A stretch of 64,000 bases of DNA. Source: an uncultured Eubacteriales bacterium (GTDB lineage Bacteria; Bacillota; Clostridia; Lachnospirales; Lachnospiraceae). Position 1 is the stretch's first letter; the number at the start of each line of letters is the position of its first letter. The position numbers and the translations under genes are program-made. Of this stretch, positions 1 through 8,384 are shown piece by piece. The DNA lies in the NCBI GenBank assembly GCA_900315425.1, contig OMZA01000001.1, positions 1 through 64,000 on the forward strand. Direction: 5' to 3'. The notes beneath the pieces were generated by a model. It searched no databases. It worked only from the letters and a program-made list of their open reading frames with translations, and was not told where the DNA came from.

Positions 1-120
1 GGCAAAATGGCGGAATTTATAGCTTTTCTACTTTTGAGCAAGCTCCGGACAGCTGATTCGATGCAGCCTTGCAACACTTGTAGAAACGCACAAATTCAAA
101 TTTATCAAGACAACATAAAT

Positions 121-150
121 GAGTTAGGATTAATGTCCTGGCTCTTTTTT
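121..150 (+). terminator. Rho-independent terminator of an upstream gene
   Basis: A 9-bp stem (GAGTTAGGA at 121-129 with TCCTGGCTC at 136-144, two G-T pairs) closes a TTAATG loop and is followed at once by six T. It should end transcription of a gene whose body lies left of the window. Bases 1-120 show no frame I can assign to a known protein. Confidence 0.7.
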
Positions 151-263
151 ATTGCCATCGTGACACTAAAAGTTATTATCATCATGTCACTAACTTTTTC
201 TTTTAATCATAATAAAAGAATCGTAGATTGTATGCAAATATGATTTGAAAATGTTTTAAAATG

Positions 264-292
264 TTGAGTAAACGATAGATTGATGCTAAAAT
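264..292 (+). promoter_or_regulatory. Promoter of the corA-like gene
   Basis: TTGAGT at 264-269 and TAAAAT at 287-292 are separated by 17 bp. A start of transcription near 300 would leave a very short leader holding only the ribosome site GAGAGG (302-307), which supports translation from the ATG at 316 and not from the in-frame ATG at 280. Confidence 0.5.
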
Positions 293-315
293 CAAAAAAA
301 CGAGAGGAACAAAAA

Positions 316-1233
316 ATGTATTTTATTATAGATGAATCGTTACAAGCGGTATCGCGAAAAGAAATACAAAATACGGATAAACAGTACGTTGCAGTAATAG
401 CTTCTGATGAATGGAAGAAGAACTGTGATAGTTTTGAAATGGGCATAGATATTGAATTATTTAGTTCAGAAATATATATAACAAAAGCTGAAGTGAATTA
501 TGATTCTTTAACTGGCTCGTTTTCAATCCCTAATAGAAATGATTTTTCTTTAAGTGATTTTAAATTTAATTTTGCTTTGGATGAAAAGGGAATTGTCTTT
601 ATTGATGATAGTGGAAAAGTCATGGAAATAATTAATAGTATTCAGAGTACAAAGAAATGGAAGTTACCTAGCCTAGAAAGATTCATTTATGATTTTCTTG
701 ACCAGATAGTTATTGATGACCAGAGATTGATGGAAAAATATGAAAGTGAATTAGATTTGATTGAGAAAAATATACTGGAGGAATCTGAAAAATTTCCGAC
801 GGGTAGATTAAATGAAATTAGAAATGATATTCGTGTTTTACGTATCCATTATGAACAGCTCATGGACTTGGGACAGGAACTGGAAGAAAATGAAAATAAT
901 TTCTTTAAACAGGAGAATCTAAGATATTTTAAATTATTCTTAAATCGAATGGCAAGATTGCATGATAACTCAACATCACTAAGGGATTATACTATGCAGC
1001 TAAGAGATTTATATAAAGCACATATAGATATAAAACAGAATCGAATAATGACAGTTCTTACAGTGGTTACAACCATTTTTATGCCGTTGACACTGATTGT
1101 GGGATGGTATGGAATGAATTTTCGTTTTATGCCGGAACTAAAATGGAAGTGGGGATATCCGGTGGTAATAACAATTAGTGTATTAATTGTTTCAGGAAGT
1201 CTTTGGTTTTTTAAAAAGAAAAAATGGTTATAA
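316..1233 (+). CDS. corA: CorA-family divalent cation (Mg2+) transporter
   Basis: The 305-residue protein has the CorA layout: a long acidic, helical cytoplasmic domain, then two C-terminal membrane helices. The signature YGMNF lies at about residues 265-269, at the end of the first membrane helix (about 245-264); the second helix (about 281-300) is followed by a basic tail. CorA proteins form pentameric channels that let Mg2+, sometimes Co2+ or Ni2+, into the cell. The start at 316 is chosen because GAGAGG sits 8 bases upstream, and the earlier in-frame ATG at 280 lies inside the promoter. It appears monocistronic: a short gap and a new ribosome site precede the next gene. The family call is firm; the exact ion is not readable from sequence. 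Confidence 0.9.
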   Translation: MYFIIDESLQAVSRKEIQNTDKQYVAVIASDEWKKNCDSFEMGIDIELFSSEIYITKAEVNYDSLTGSFSIPNRNDFSLSDFKFNFALDEKGIVFIDDSGKVMEIINSIQSTKKWKLPSLERFIYDFLDQIVIDDQRLMEKYESELDLIEKNILEESEKFPTGRLNEIRNDIRVLRIHYEQLMDLGQELEENENNFFKQENLRYFKLFLNRMARLHDNSTSLRDYTMQLRDLYKAHIDIKQNRIMTVLTVVTTIFMPLTLIVGWYGMNFRFMPELKWKWGYPVVITISVLIVSGSLWFFKKKKWL

Positions 1234-1299
1234 TTTATAACGCATAAGAGGATAGTTTTGTGATTGTGGGGACTTATGATTCAGTATGAAGGAGGTAGT

Positions 1300-2271
1300 A
1301 TGAAAAAAATATCTATTACAGAAATTGAAGAGTTTAAAATAGGACAGGTTGAGGACAGAGAAAATGCCACCGGATGTACGTTGGTTATGTGTGAAGAAGG
1401 AATGAAGGCAGGCATTGATGTTAGAGGCGGTGGGCCAGCATCTAGAGATAGTGAACTGTTGAATCCCTTGATGGCAGCCAACTGTATTCACGGAGTTTTA
1501 CTGGCAGGAGGCAGTGCCTTTGGACTTTCTACAGCAACCGGAGTAATGAATTACCTTGAAGAAAAGGACATTGGATTTGATGTTTCTGTAACAAAAGTGC
1601 CCCTTGTTGTTCAAGCAGATCTTTTTGATCTTACAGTCGGAGAGTGTAAGGTAAGACCAGGAGAAAAAATGGGATATGAGGTGGCAAAGCAGACTTTTAA
1701 TAATCCCAATTACAAGGATGGAAACTATGGTGCGGGATGTGGCGCTACTGTGGGTAAGATTCTAGGTATGGATTATTGTATGAAGTCGGGAATTGGAAGT
1801 TATGCTGTTCAGATTGGAGAAGTGAAAATAGGTGCAATAGTTGCGGTAAATGCATTAGGAGATGTTTACAATTATAAAACAGGGAAACAAATAGCTGGGC
1901 TCCTAACAGAAGATAAGAAGTCTCTTAGAAGTACAGTGGATTATATGATTAACCAAAACGAAATAAGAGAAAACAAATTTGTTTCTAATACAACCATAGG
2001 TGTAGTTATGACAAATGCTGATTTTTCAAAGGCAGAACTTTGTAAAATTGCTGGAATGGCCCATGACGGTTATGCTAGATCAATCAATCCTGTACATTCA
2101 ACAGCTGATGGAGATACAATTTTTGCAGTATCAAAAGGTAAAGTAAAAGCCGACATGGATTTGGTTGGAACAGTTGCTGCTATGGTTATGAGTGAGGCCA
2201 TTATAAAAGCTGTAGAATCAGCAGAAGATGCATATGGATTTAAAGCTATGAAATCTATAAATAATATGTAA
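1300..2271 (+). CDS. P1-family (DmpA/BapA-like) self-processing peptidase
   Basis: This 323-residue protein matches the DmpA/BapA aminopeptidase family (peptidase family P1), which folds like ornithine acetyltransferase and cleaves itself to expose an N-terminal nucleophile. Visible hallmarks are the glycine-rich GGSAFGL segment (about 70-76), GYGAGCGATVGK-like glycines (about 142-152), and SNTTIGVV starting at Ser229, the expected self-cleavage point and catalytic serine. Members cut D-amino-acid or beta-amino-acid amides and peptides; the substrate here is unknown. ATG 1300 is preferred over upstream in-frame codons because GGAGG at 1291-1295 is correctly spaced. No signal peptide is seen, so it should act in the cytoplasm. 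Confidence 0.85.
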   Translation: MKKISITEIEEFKIGQVEDRENATGCTLVMCEEGMKAGIDVRGGGPASRDSELLNPLMAANCIHGVLLAGGSAFGLSTATGVMNYLEEKDIGFDVSVTKVPLVVQADLFDLTVGECKVRPGEKMGYEVAKQTFNNPNYKDGNYGAGCGATVGKILGMDYCMKSGIGSYAVQIGEVKIGAIVAVNALGDVYNYKTGKQIAGLLTEDKKSLRSTVDYMINQNEIRENKFVSNTTIGVVMTNADFSKAELCKIAGMAHDGYARSINPVHSTADGDTIFAVSKGKVKADMDLVGTVAAMVMSEAIIKAVESAEDAYGFKAMKSINNM

Positions 2272-2282
2272 GGGGATTTTAT

Positions 2283-3992
2283 ATGCCAAAAAAAAGTTAT
2301 GAAGAAAAATATAATGATTATTCTAAAAAAATGAAAGAATTATTTGACGGAAAAAAATACAATACTTTAAGTAGATATATTTTAAAGGTGTATACTGAGG
2401 GTATGAAAAAGAGGGATATCCAGCGTCAAAATGAAATGGCAAAAAATAACAATGAGATAAAAGCTATAAATGTGGATAAACTTGAAAAAGTAGCAGAAAT
2501 AGATGTAGTAGAGGATTTCTTTCCAGAGGCATTTAGTAATGCTAATGAAGAGGATGTACTTGAATTTTTTGATACCTATAATATAATTCATAATGAAATC
2601 AAGGCGTCTAGATATCCACTATATCAGGTAGTAAAAGAACAGATGAAAAAAGGTGAGATTAAAGAGACAGAGTTTATGAAGGATTCTAATAATATCATTG
2701 ATAAAGTTTCTTTAAATATTACAAAAAACTTAGATGAGGCCTATGATTTAAAAGTTTCCACTAATATTAAAAAAACTATAATGGTTGAAATTATAAATCA
2801 TTGTGATTTAGAAGATATAGATGATCACGAAAAAAAGATTTTTGAAGATGTAAACAAATATTCTGATGATGAAGAAGAATTGCGTTCCATAAAAGGAGAA
2901 ATGGATGCAGAAGCATTCTTAAATTACAAAGAATATGATTTTAAATTAAATGAATTTTATGGTGGACATAATAATGTTTTTTCAAAACGAACACCTGAGA
3001 TGGAAGTGTTTTACAAGGGTTCAAAGGAAGAATTAGATAATTATGTAAATGATTTAAAAACAAATATTCAAAATATTAAGGTATATGAATCTGCTGTAGA
3101 TAATACAACAGAGGAATTTAAAGCTCTGTATAATGAGCTAGAAGATAAATCTGAATTACCGGAATTCAAATCGGTTGTGTATGAACTTGAAAATTTTACT
3201 AAATTTAATGAAAAATATCAGTATGGATATAAAAATGATCAAAGACCTAAAGCTGGGGAAAAAACTGAATTACGAACAACTTTGGATGCATATGAGAAGA
3301 AAGGAATTGATTGGCATTTTAAAGAATTGTCCAACCTTTTAGAACCATTAAAGAAAAAAGATAATGAGACCTATAATAAAGTTAATGACATTCTCATTAA
3401 AAATAAAGAGAGTATTGAATTTGCTTATAACAATTATGCAAAAGAAGTTTATTTAAAAGAAAAGGCTAAGTATAATAATTGTTCTAGCAAAAGATTATGT
3501 GCTATGGGTAAAATGAATGTAAAAGCATTTAAGAATTCTATAGTTGGACTTAATAGTGATATTAATAACTGTTATAAATATTATAGTTCAGATAAGGATA
3601 ATCGTAATGAACTTGAAAGGGATAAACATAAGGAGTACCTTGCTCTTACAGAAAGCCTAGAGAAAATATCAGAGCTCAATAACAATATGGACAAATATAC
3701 ACCAAAACAGATTGTTGAAATGTATAGGAATGCCCGAAATGATGCAAAAAATTATGTCGATACCCACGATGGATTTAGTAATTTCACATCTGGTTGGTCA
3801 AGCAAAGGTCGAGAGCGTATAAAATTTGCAAAAGAAATAATGAGTACTTTGGATATTGCCTTAGAATCTATGGTAAAGGATTACCAGAATCTTACTAAAG
3901 AGTTGGATGAAAAAATCACCATAGAAAATGCGCCAAAGGCATTTGAAGATAAGAAAAATGAGTTGCAACAATTGCAGCAGTGCATTGTGTAA
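2283..3992 (+). CDS. Helical, charge-rich protein of unknown function, probably truncated by a frameshift
   Basis: I do not recognise a named family. The 569 residues are very rich in Lys, Glu, Asp and Asn, have no membrane segment or signal peptide, and read as mostly alpha-helical with likely coiled-coil stretches. It resembles in style the large modular unknown proteins common in Lachnospiraceae (recollection, not a search). AGGGGA at 2272-2277 supports ATG 2283. It stops at 3992, but the reading continues without pause in the minus-one frame to 4243, so the intact protein would be about 650 residues. It lies 11 bases after the peptidase gene and just ahead of a RelA/SpoT-domain gene, suggesting one transcript. 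Confidence 0.6.
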   Translation: MPKKSYEEKYNDYSKKMKELFDGKKYNTLSRYILKVYTEGMKKRDIQRQNEMAKNNNEIKAINVDKLEKVAEIDVVEDFFPEAFSNANEEDVLEFFDTYNIIHNEIKASRYPLYQVVKEQMKKGEIKETEFMKDSNNIIDKVSLNITKNLDEAYDLKVSTNIKKTIMVEIINHCDLEDIDDHEKKIFEDVNKYSDDEEELRSIKGEMDAEAFLNYKEYDFKLNEFYGGHNNVFSKRTPEMEVFYKGSKEELDNYVNDLKTNIQNIKVYESAVDNTTEEFKALYNELEDKSELPEFKSVVYELENFTKFNEKYQYGYKNDQRPKAGEKTELRTTLDAYEKKGIDWHFKELSNLLEPLKKKDNETYNKVNDILIKNKESIEFAYNNYAKEVYLKEKAKYNNCSSKRLCAMGKMNVKAFKNSIVGLNSDINNCYKYYSSDKDNRNELERDKHKEYLALTESLEKISELNNNMDKYTPKQIVEMYRNARNDAKNYVDTHDGFSNFTSGWSSKGRERIKFAKEIMSTLDIALESMVKDYQNLTKELDEKITIENAPKAFEDKKNELQQLQQCIV

Positions 3993-4243
3993 AACAACGC
4001 CAAAGTAGAAATATTTATAAAGATGGCATTGGACTAGATCAGTTTAAAAAAGAAAGGGATGCAATCTTAAAGAGCAAAGCCTTTGCTAAAATGTATGCTG
4101 ATAATGACCCTAAGAAGATTATAGATGATGCATTAGAAGGTAAGGGAGAGAAAATCTGGGAAGAATTAAAAAATAAGGTTAAGGATGTTGCGAAAGATAA
4201 AAATAACAATCAGATAGAAAATGAATTAATAAATAGTATTTAG
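3980..4243 (+). pseudogene. Out-of-frame C-terminal part of the preceding helical protein
   Basis: The 87-codon frame overlaps the end of the previous gene by 13 bases. Its only possible start is GTG at 3980, with no ribosome site in the preceding CAACAATTGCAGCA. Its composition (Lys/Asp/Glu/Asn-rich, helical, segment FKKERDAILKSKAFAKMY) continues that of the previous gene. The frame is open only from 3962, so the shift falls in 3962-3992. No slippery heptamer is visible, so an indel mutation or a sequencing error is more likely than programmed frameshifting. It could also be an independent small gene, which I consider less likely. Confidence 0.55.
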
Positions 4244-4254
4244 AGGAGAAAAAC

Positions 4255-5283
4255 ATGAGAGAATCAACATGCTGTATTTGTGGAAAACGGAAAATGGTTA
4301 CTTTAAATGATTATCTCTATGATGGTGATACCGTTTTAAAAATAATTCAAAAGTATTCTAATGATTTAAAAAAAGACGTTCAAATATCAGGTAACGAAGT
4401 GGATATGATTCACAGTGAATTTTTAATTAGAATGGAAGAATTATTGGTTCACAACGAATTTATGACGTCTCAGTCCCAAAGAATAAGAGAACTGTATAAG
4501 TATATGTCGAATCAGTATCCGTTTCTGGCATTTACATTTAAGGGAAGAATAAAGTCACTAATCAGAGCAGAAGAAAAATTCAACGATTACATAGTAAGCA
4601 CGGTATATGATTGTTATAAAGATACGGGAGAATTTCCTAGCCTTGAAAATATAAAATATAAGATAGATCATTTTAGGGATTTAATAGCCTATAGAATAGT
4701 TGTAGCAATGCCTAAATGTCATCTAAAAGAAGGGCAAAATAGAGAGGAAGAAGAGTTAAAGTATCTTTATGAAATTGCCAATATACTGCCGGAATTCCTT
4801 GATGAAAGGGGATTTGTGGCAGAGGCGTCATATGTTAAAACTAATAAAAATTCAGCCAGACTAGATGATGCTGTTAAGCCATATTTTAGAGATTATATTG
4901 AGAATCCTAATCCTTATGGATATCGTTCGCTACACATAACACTATATGACCGTGAATCTAACGGATATGTAGAGGTTCAGTTAAGAACTAAGGATATGGA
5001 TGACTATGCGGAAATAGGACCGGCAAATCATCTAGGTTACGAGATTAGACAAAAAAAGGAAAGAGAGAAGAGAAACAAGATACCTCAAGGAGAAAACATA
5101 TATTTTGATGAGGCATACGAAAGGTGTAGATTATTACACGAGTTAAATCTTTCCAAAATTGATGTAAATATGTTTGGTGCAATTGATAATAGCCTTATAA
5201 ACGATGGATGTGGGTTGTATAGAGGAAGATTAATCTTACCATACGAGCATTTATCAAGGTTTCAAAACGATGAGATTGATTAG
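4255..5283 (+). CDS. RelA/SpoT-domain protein, candidate small (p)ppGpp synthetase
   Basis: The 342-residue protein carries the motifs of the RelA/SpoT nucleotide pyrophosphokinase domain: FKGRIKSLIRAEEKF (95-109), HFRDLIAYRIVV with Asp142, GYRSLH (222-227), and EVQLRTKDMDDYAE (240-253). It has no HD hydrolase, TGS or ACT domain, so it would be a stand-alone synthetase. Two deviations are notable: the usual EH after the QLRT motif is Asn258-His259, and the glycine of the D..G.R motif is replaced (IAYRI). The first 13 residues contain CCICGK, a possible half zinc site. AGAGGAG before ATG 4255 gives a good ribosome site. A terminator follows directly. Such proteins make alarmones, but some relatives are toxins that modify tRNA; the sequence alone does not decide. 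Confidence 0.75.
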   Translation: MRESTCCICGKRKMVTLNDYLYDGDTVLKIIQKYSNDLKKDVQISGNEVDMIHSEFLIRMEELLVHNEFMTSQSQRIRELYKYMSNQYPFLAFTFKGRIKSLIRAEEKFNDYIVSTVYDCYKDTGEFPSLENIKYKIDHFRDLIAYRIVVAMPKCHLKEGQNREEEELKYLYEIANILPEFLDERGFVAEASYVKTNKNSARLDDAVKPYFRDYIENPNPYGYRSLHITLYDRESNGYVEVQLRTKDMDDYAEIGPANHLGYEIRQKKEREKRNKIPQGENIYFDEAYERCRLLHELNLSKIDVNMFGAIDNSLINDGCGLYRGRLILPYEHLSRFQNDEID

Positions 5284-5298
5284 AAAAAGATAATAGAG

Positions 5299-5326
5299 AC
5301 TGTCGCAGGAGTGCGGCAGTTTTTTT
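5299..5326 (+). terminator. Rho-independent terminator after the RelA/SpoT-domain gene
   Basis: ACTGTCGCA (5299-5307) pairs with TGCGGCAGT (5312-5320), with one G-T pair, around a GGAG loop, followed by seven T. It separates the first gene group from the fatty-acid operon. Confidence 0.85.
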
Positions 5327-5338
5327 ATTTCCATAAAT

Positions 5339-5421
5339 TTACCTAAATATATTGACATAAATTTTTCTGTATGTATAATAAGCTTAAATTATTTATCTAA
5401 ATATATTTAACTAAATAATTT
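5339..5421 (+). promoter_or_regulatory. Fatty-acid operon promoter with three AT-rich operator-like repeats
   Basis: TTGACA (5352-5357) and TATAAT (5374-5379) are spaced 16 bp and form a near-consensus promoter. Three copies of TTANCTAAATAWWTT lie around it: 5339-5353 (ending in the -35 box), 5393-5407 and 5407-5421. The last two are tandem and contain a perfect 12-bp dyad TAAATATATTTA (5398-5409), and AAATTATTTA (5386-5395) is repeated inverted at 5412-5421. This placement suits binding of a repressor, plausibly the MarR-family protein coded at the end of the operon (15542). The promoter is clear; the link to the regulator is inference. Confidence 0.7.
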
Positions 5422-5455
5422 TAAAAATATATTTTATAGAATAGGAGCAAATATT

Positions 5456-5686
5456 ATGTCATTTGAAAAAGTAAAAGAAACTATTGTGGAAATTATTAAT
5501 TGCGATGAGGAAAAAATAACAATGGACGCAAGTCTTAAGGATGATTTAGGAATTGATTCGTTAGATGCAATGGAACTTAGCATGGCTCTTGAAGAGGCAT
5601 ATAACATCACTATTGAAGAAGAAGCACTTCAGGATTTTGATACAGTTAGAAAGATTGTGGAGTACATTGACAAGCAGGTAGCCTAA
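5456..5686 (+). CDS. acpP: Acyl carrier protein
   Basis: A 76-residue acidic protein with the invariant DSLDAMEL motif. Ser35 is the site where 4'-phosphopantetheine is attached so the growing acyl chain can be carried between FAS enzymes. Length and composition are typical of AcpP. The gene is first in the fatty-acid operon, and AGGAG precedes the ATG. Being next to accBCDA and the fab genes, it is almost certainly the carrier for type II fatty-acid synthesis and not one for a secondary metabolite. Confidence 0.97.
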   Translation: MSFEKVKETIVEIINCDEEKITMDASLKDDLGIDSLDAMELSMALEEAYNITIEEEALQDFDTVRKIVEYIDKQVA

Positions 5687-5739
5687 GAAGAGAGTTATCC
5701 GTAAGCAACTATCTTAAAAGATAATCAGGAGATGACAAG

Positions 5740-6168
5740 ATGGAATTAAAGGAATTTTTTGAGATATGGGATCGATTTGAGACTTCTAAGGCCAAGGAAA
5801 TGGAACTTGATATGAACGGGATTCATTTTAGCATAAAAAAGGATTCTGAAGGTACATGTAACAAGGCAGCTGTCACTATGGATAGCCTACAGGAAAAAGC
5901 TTTTAGAAAGGTGGATGAAAAAAGTGATAAATCCCTTAAAGGTGTGAAAGCTCCATTGGTGGGAACCTTTTATCTTGCAGCTTCCCCAGAGGAGGAGCCA
6001 TTTGTAAAAGTTGGTGATTATGTACATTCAGGAGATGTAGTGGGAATTATAGAGGCTATGAAATTGATGAATGAAGTAAAGGCTACCCAGGATGGAAGAG
6101 TAAAAGAGATTCTAGTAGAGGATGAGACCATGGTGGAATTTGGACAGACTCTAATTGTAATAGAATAG
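5740..6168 (+). CDS. accB: Biotin carboxyl carrier protein of acetyl-CoA carboxylase
   Basis: The 142-residue protein ends in a biotinyl domain with EAMKLMNE; Lys108 is the biotinylated lysine. The PLVGTFYLAASPEEEPFV segment (about 72-89) includes the thumb loop typical of bacterial BCCP. The N-terminal half is charged and flexible, as usual. It shuttles carboxybiotin from AccC to the AccDA transferase. The next gene, accC, begins 17 bases downstream, as expected for a shared transcript. Confidence 0.96.
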   Translation: MELKEFFEIWDRFETSKAKEMELDMNGIHFSIKKDSEGTCNKAAVTMDSLQEKAFRKVDEKSDKSLKGVKAPLVGTFYLAASPEEEPFVKVGDYVHSGDVVGIIEAMKLMNEVKATQDGRVKEILVEDETMVEFGQTLIVIE

Positions 6169-6185
6169 GTCTTCGGGAGAAATAA

Positions 6186-7532
6186 ATGTTTAAACGTATA
6201 TTGATTGCAAACAGAGGTGAAATTGCCCTGCGAATTATAAGGTGTTGTAGGGAAATGGACATAGAAAGCGTTATAGTTTATTCCCAGGCAGATGATAAAT
6301 CCCTACCAGTAATTATGGCTACCCATGCTGTATGTATAGGTCCTGCAAAAGCGACAAAGAGTTACCTTAATCAGGAAGCTATTATAGAGACAGCCATTAA
6401 AATGAAGTGTGATGCCATACATCCGGGATATGGCTTTTTATCGGAAAATGCTGAATTTGCTAGAAAATGTGAAGATAATGGGATAGTTTTTATCGGTCCA
6501 TCTTCAGACATTATAAAAAATATGGGAGACAAGCAGTCTGCCAGAAAATTAATGATAGAAAATGATGTACCTGTAGTTCCAGGATCCAAAAATATACTGA
6601 CGTCAATAGAAGAGGCAAAAGATTTGGCAAAAGAAATAGGATATCCAGTTCTTTTAAAAGCCAGTGCCGGTGGCGGAGGCAAGGGTATGAGAAAGGCATA
6701 TTCTAAGGAGGAGCTAGAACATGCTTACAATACTGCTAAGGCAGAAGCCAAGGCTGCCTTTGGAAATGACGATATGTATATGGAAAAACTAATAATAAAT
6801 CCCCATCATATAGAGTTTCAGATATTGGCAGATAAATGTGGTAATACCATTTATTTAGGAGAGAGAGATTGTTCAATACAAAAAAATAATCAGAAGCTAT
6901 TAGAAGAGGCCCCTTCAAATATTTTAGATGAGGGACTAAGGGCAAAAATGGGGGAAGTTGCAGTAAGAGCTGCAAAAGCAGCTAAGTACTTTAGTGCTGG
7001 AACTATAGAGTTTGTGGTAGATGAGGCAAAGAATTTTTATTTCATAGAAATGAACACACGAATACAAGTGGAGCATCCAGTGACTGAGGAAATAACGGGA
7101 ATTGATTTAATTAGAGAACAGCTTCGTATTGCAGCAGGTATGAAACTAAGCATATCCCAGGAAGACATAGTTATACAAAAACATGCAATTGAGTGCAGAA
7201 TAAATGCTCTTACTCCAGGCACCATAAACTTTTTACATTTTCCATGTGGGTACGGTGTCAGAGTGGAAAGTCATGTTTACACAGGATATGAGGTAAGTCC
7301 ATATTATGACTCTATGATTGGAAAAATAATAGTATCAGGAAACACCAGACTAGAAGCTATAAGAAGACTGAGAAGAGCGTTGGAAGAGTTAATAATTGAA
7401 GGTATAGATAGTAATTTTGAATTTATGCATTTGCTAACCTACCATCCTGTTTTTTTAAAGGGAAATTATGATACGGGATTCTGGGAAAAGCACCATGAGA
7501 CAATAGAGAATTGGGACCGAGAAGGAAAGTAA
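6186..7532 (+). CDS. accC: Biotin carboxylase subunit of acetyl-CoA carboxylase
   Basis: A full-length (448 residues) biotin carboxylase: N-terminal IANRGEIALRII, the ATP-grasp glycine loop KASAGGGGKGMRKA, and EMNTRIQVEHPVTEE carrying catalytic residues of the active site. It uses ATP and bicarbonate to carboxylate the biotin on AccB, the first half of malonyl-CoA formation. GGGAGA before ATG 6186 is the ribosome site. It ends 2 bases before the accD start, implying translational coupling. Confidence 0.97.
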   Translation: MFKRILIANRGEIALRIIRCCREMDIESVIVYSQADDKSLPVIMATHAVCIGPAKATKSYLNQEAIIETAIKMKCDAIHPGYGFLSENAEFARKCEDNGIVFIGPSSDIIKNMGDKQSARKLMIENDVPVVPGSKNILTSIEEAKDLAKEIGYPVLLKASAGGGGKGMRKAYSKEELEHAYNTAKAEAKAAFGNDDMYMEKLIINPHHIEFQILADKCGNTIYLGERDCSIQKNNQKLLEEAPSNILDEGLRAKMGEVAVRAAKAAKYFSAGTIEFVVDEAKNFYFIEMNTRIQVEHPVTEEITGIDLIREQLRIAAGMKLSISQEDIVIQKHAIECRINALTPGTINFLHFPCGYGVRVESHVYTGYEVSPYYDSMIGKIIVSGNTRLEAIRRLRRALEELIIEGIDSNFEFMHLLTYHPVFLKGNYDTGFWEKHHETIENWDREGK

Positions 7533-7534
7533 AA

Positions 7535-8374
7535 ATGGGTATTGACGATATTTTTATAAAAAAGAGAAAACGTTGGAATTCCCTTTTAAAGGCAAGAAGA
7601 AAAATAATAGACCAGGAAATAGAATGTCCTTGTTGTAAAAAAATTCTGTCATCAGAGACTCTTAAAGATCGTAGATGGATATGTACTTGCGGACATTATT
7701 TACCAATGCCTGCCACCAAACGAATAGAGATGGTATGTGATGAGGGAAGCTTTAAGGAAATGTTTGACAACATGAAAACCAGGAACCCCATTGATTTTCC
7801 AGGGTATGAGGAAAAACTTGAGGCCATACGTCATAAAACAGGACAGATGGATGCCTTCGTTGCTGGAAAAGCCAGAATTAAAGGGATAAGGATAGCTATT
7901 GGAGTACTAGACAGTCGATTTCTCATGGGAAGTATGGGAACTGTTGTAGGTGAAAAAATAGTGAGACTTACTGAATATGCTGGAAAGAAAAAGATACCAC
8001 TTCTTATTTTTTCTGCCAGTGGAGGAGCCAGAATGCAGGAGGGATTATTTTCCCTAATGCAAATGGCAAAAACCAGTGCAGCTATAGAAAAGTTCAAAAA
8101 AAACGGAGGATTATTTATATCATATCTGACTAATCCAACTACAGGTGGAGTTAGTGCCAGCTATGCCAGCCTTGGAGATATCATAATAGCTGAACCAAAT
8201 GCATTGATTTGTTTTGCAGGTCCTAGAGTGATTGAACAGACTATAGGACAAAAGTTGCCAGAGGAGTTTCAACATTCAGAGTTCTTGCAGGAACATGGAA
8301 TGCTAGACATGATTGTGGAACGAAAAAAAATGAGAAGAACTCTTTATAAGATAATAAAGATTCATACCATGTAG
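7535..8374 (+). CDS. accD: Acetyl-CoA carboxylase carboxyltransferase subunit beta
   Basis: The 279-residue AccD has an N-terminal zinc ribbon (Cys31, Cys33, Cys34 and Cys50, Cys52; CPCC and CTCGHY) followed by the crotonase-fold transferase domain (SASGGARMQEG, then NPTTGGVSASYA). With AccA it moves the carboxyl group from biotin to acetyl-CoA. The start is set at ATG 7535 because GAAGGAA at 7521-7527 fits it; a longer in-frame opening from TTG 7511 would overlap accC without a ribosome site. The spacing of the second cysteine pair (C-T-C) is tighter than the usual CxxC, which may only reflect an adjacent ligand. Confidence 0.95.
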   Translation: MGIDDIFIKKRKRWNSLLKARRKIIDQEIECPCCKKILSSETLKDRRWICTCGHYLPMPATKRIEMVCDEGSFKEMFDNMKTRNPIDFPGYEEKLEAIRHKTGQMDAFVAGKARIKGIRIAIGVLDSRFLMGSMGTVVGEKIVRLTEYAGKKKIPLLIFSASGGARMQEGLFSLMQMAKTSAAIEKFKKNGGLFISYLTNPTTGGVSASYASLGDIIIAEPNALICFAGPRVIEQTIGQKLPEEFQHSEFLQEHGMLDMIVERKKMRRTLYKIIKIHTM

Positions 8375-8384
8375 GAGGATGATT

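Noticed and set aside
7-243. 78-codon plus-strand frame at the window start
   Set aside because: The hairpin terminator at 121-150 lies inside it, and no ribosome site precedes it.
3980-3992. Programmed ribosomal frameshift
   Set aside because: No slippery heptamer or downstream stimulatory hairpin was found; an indel is the simpler account.
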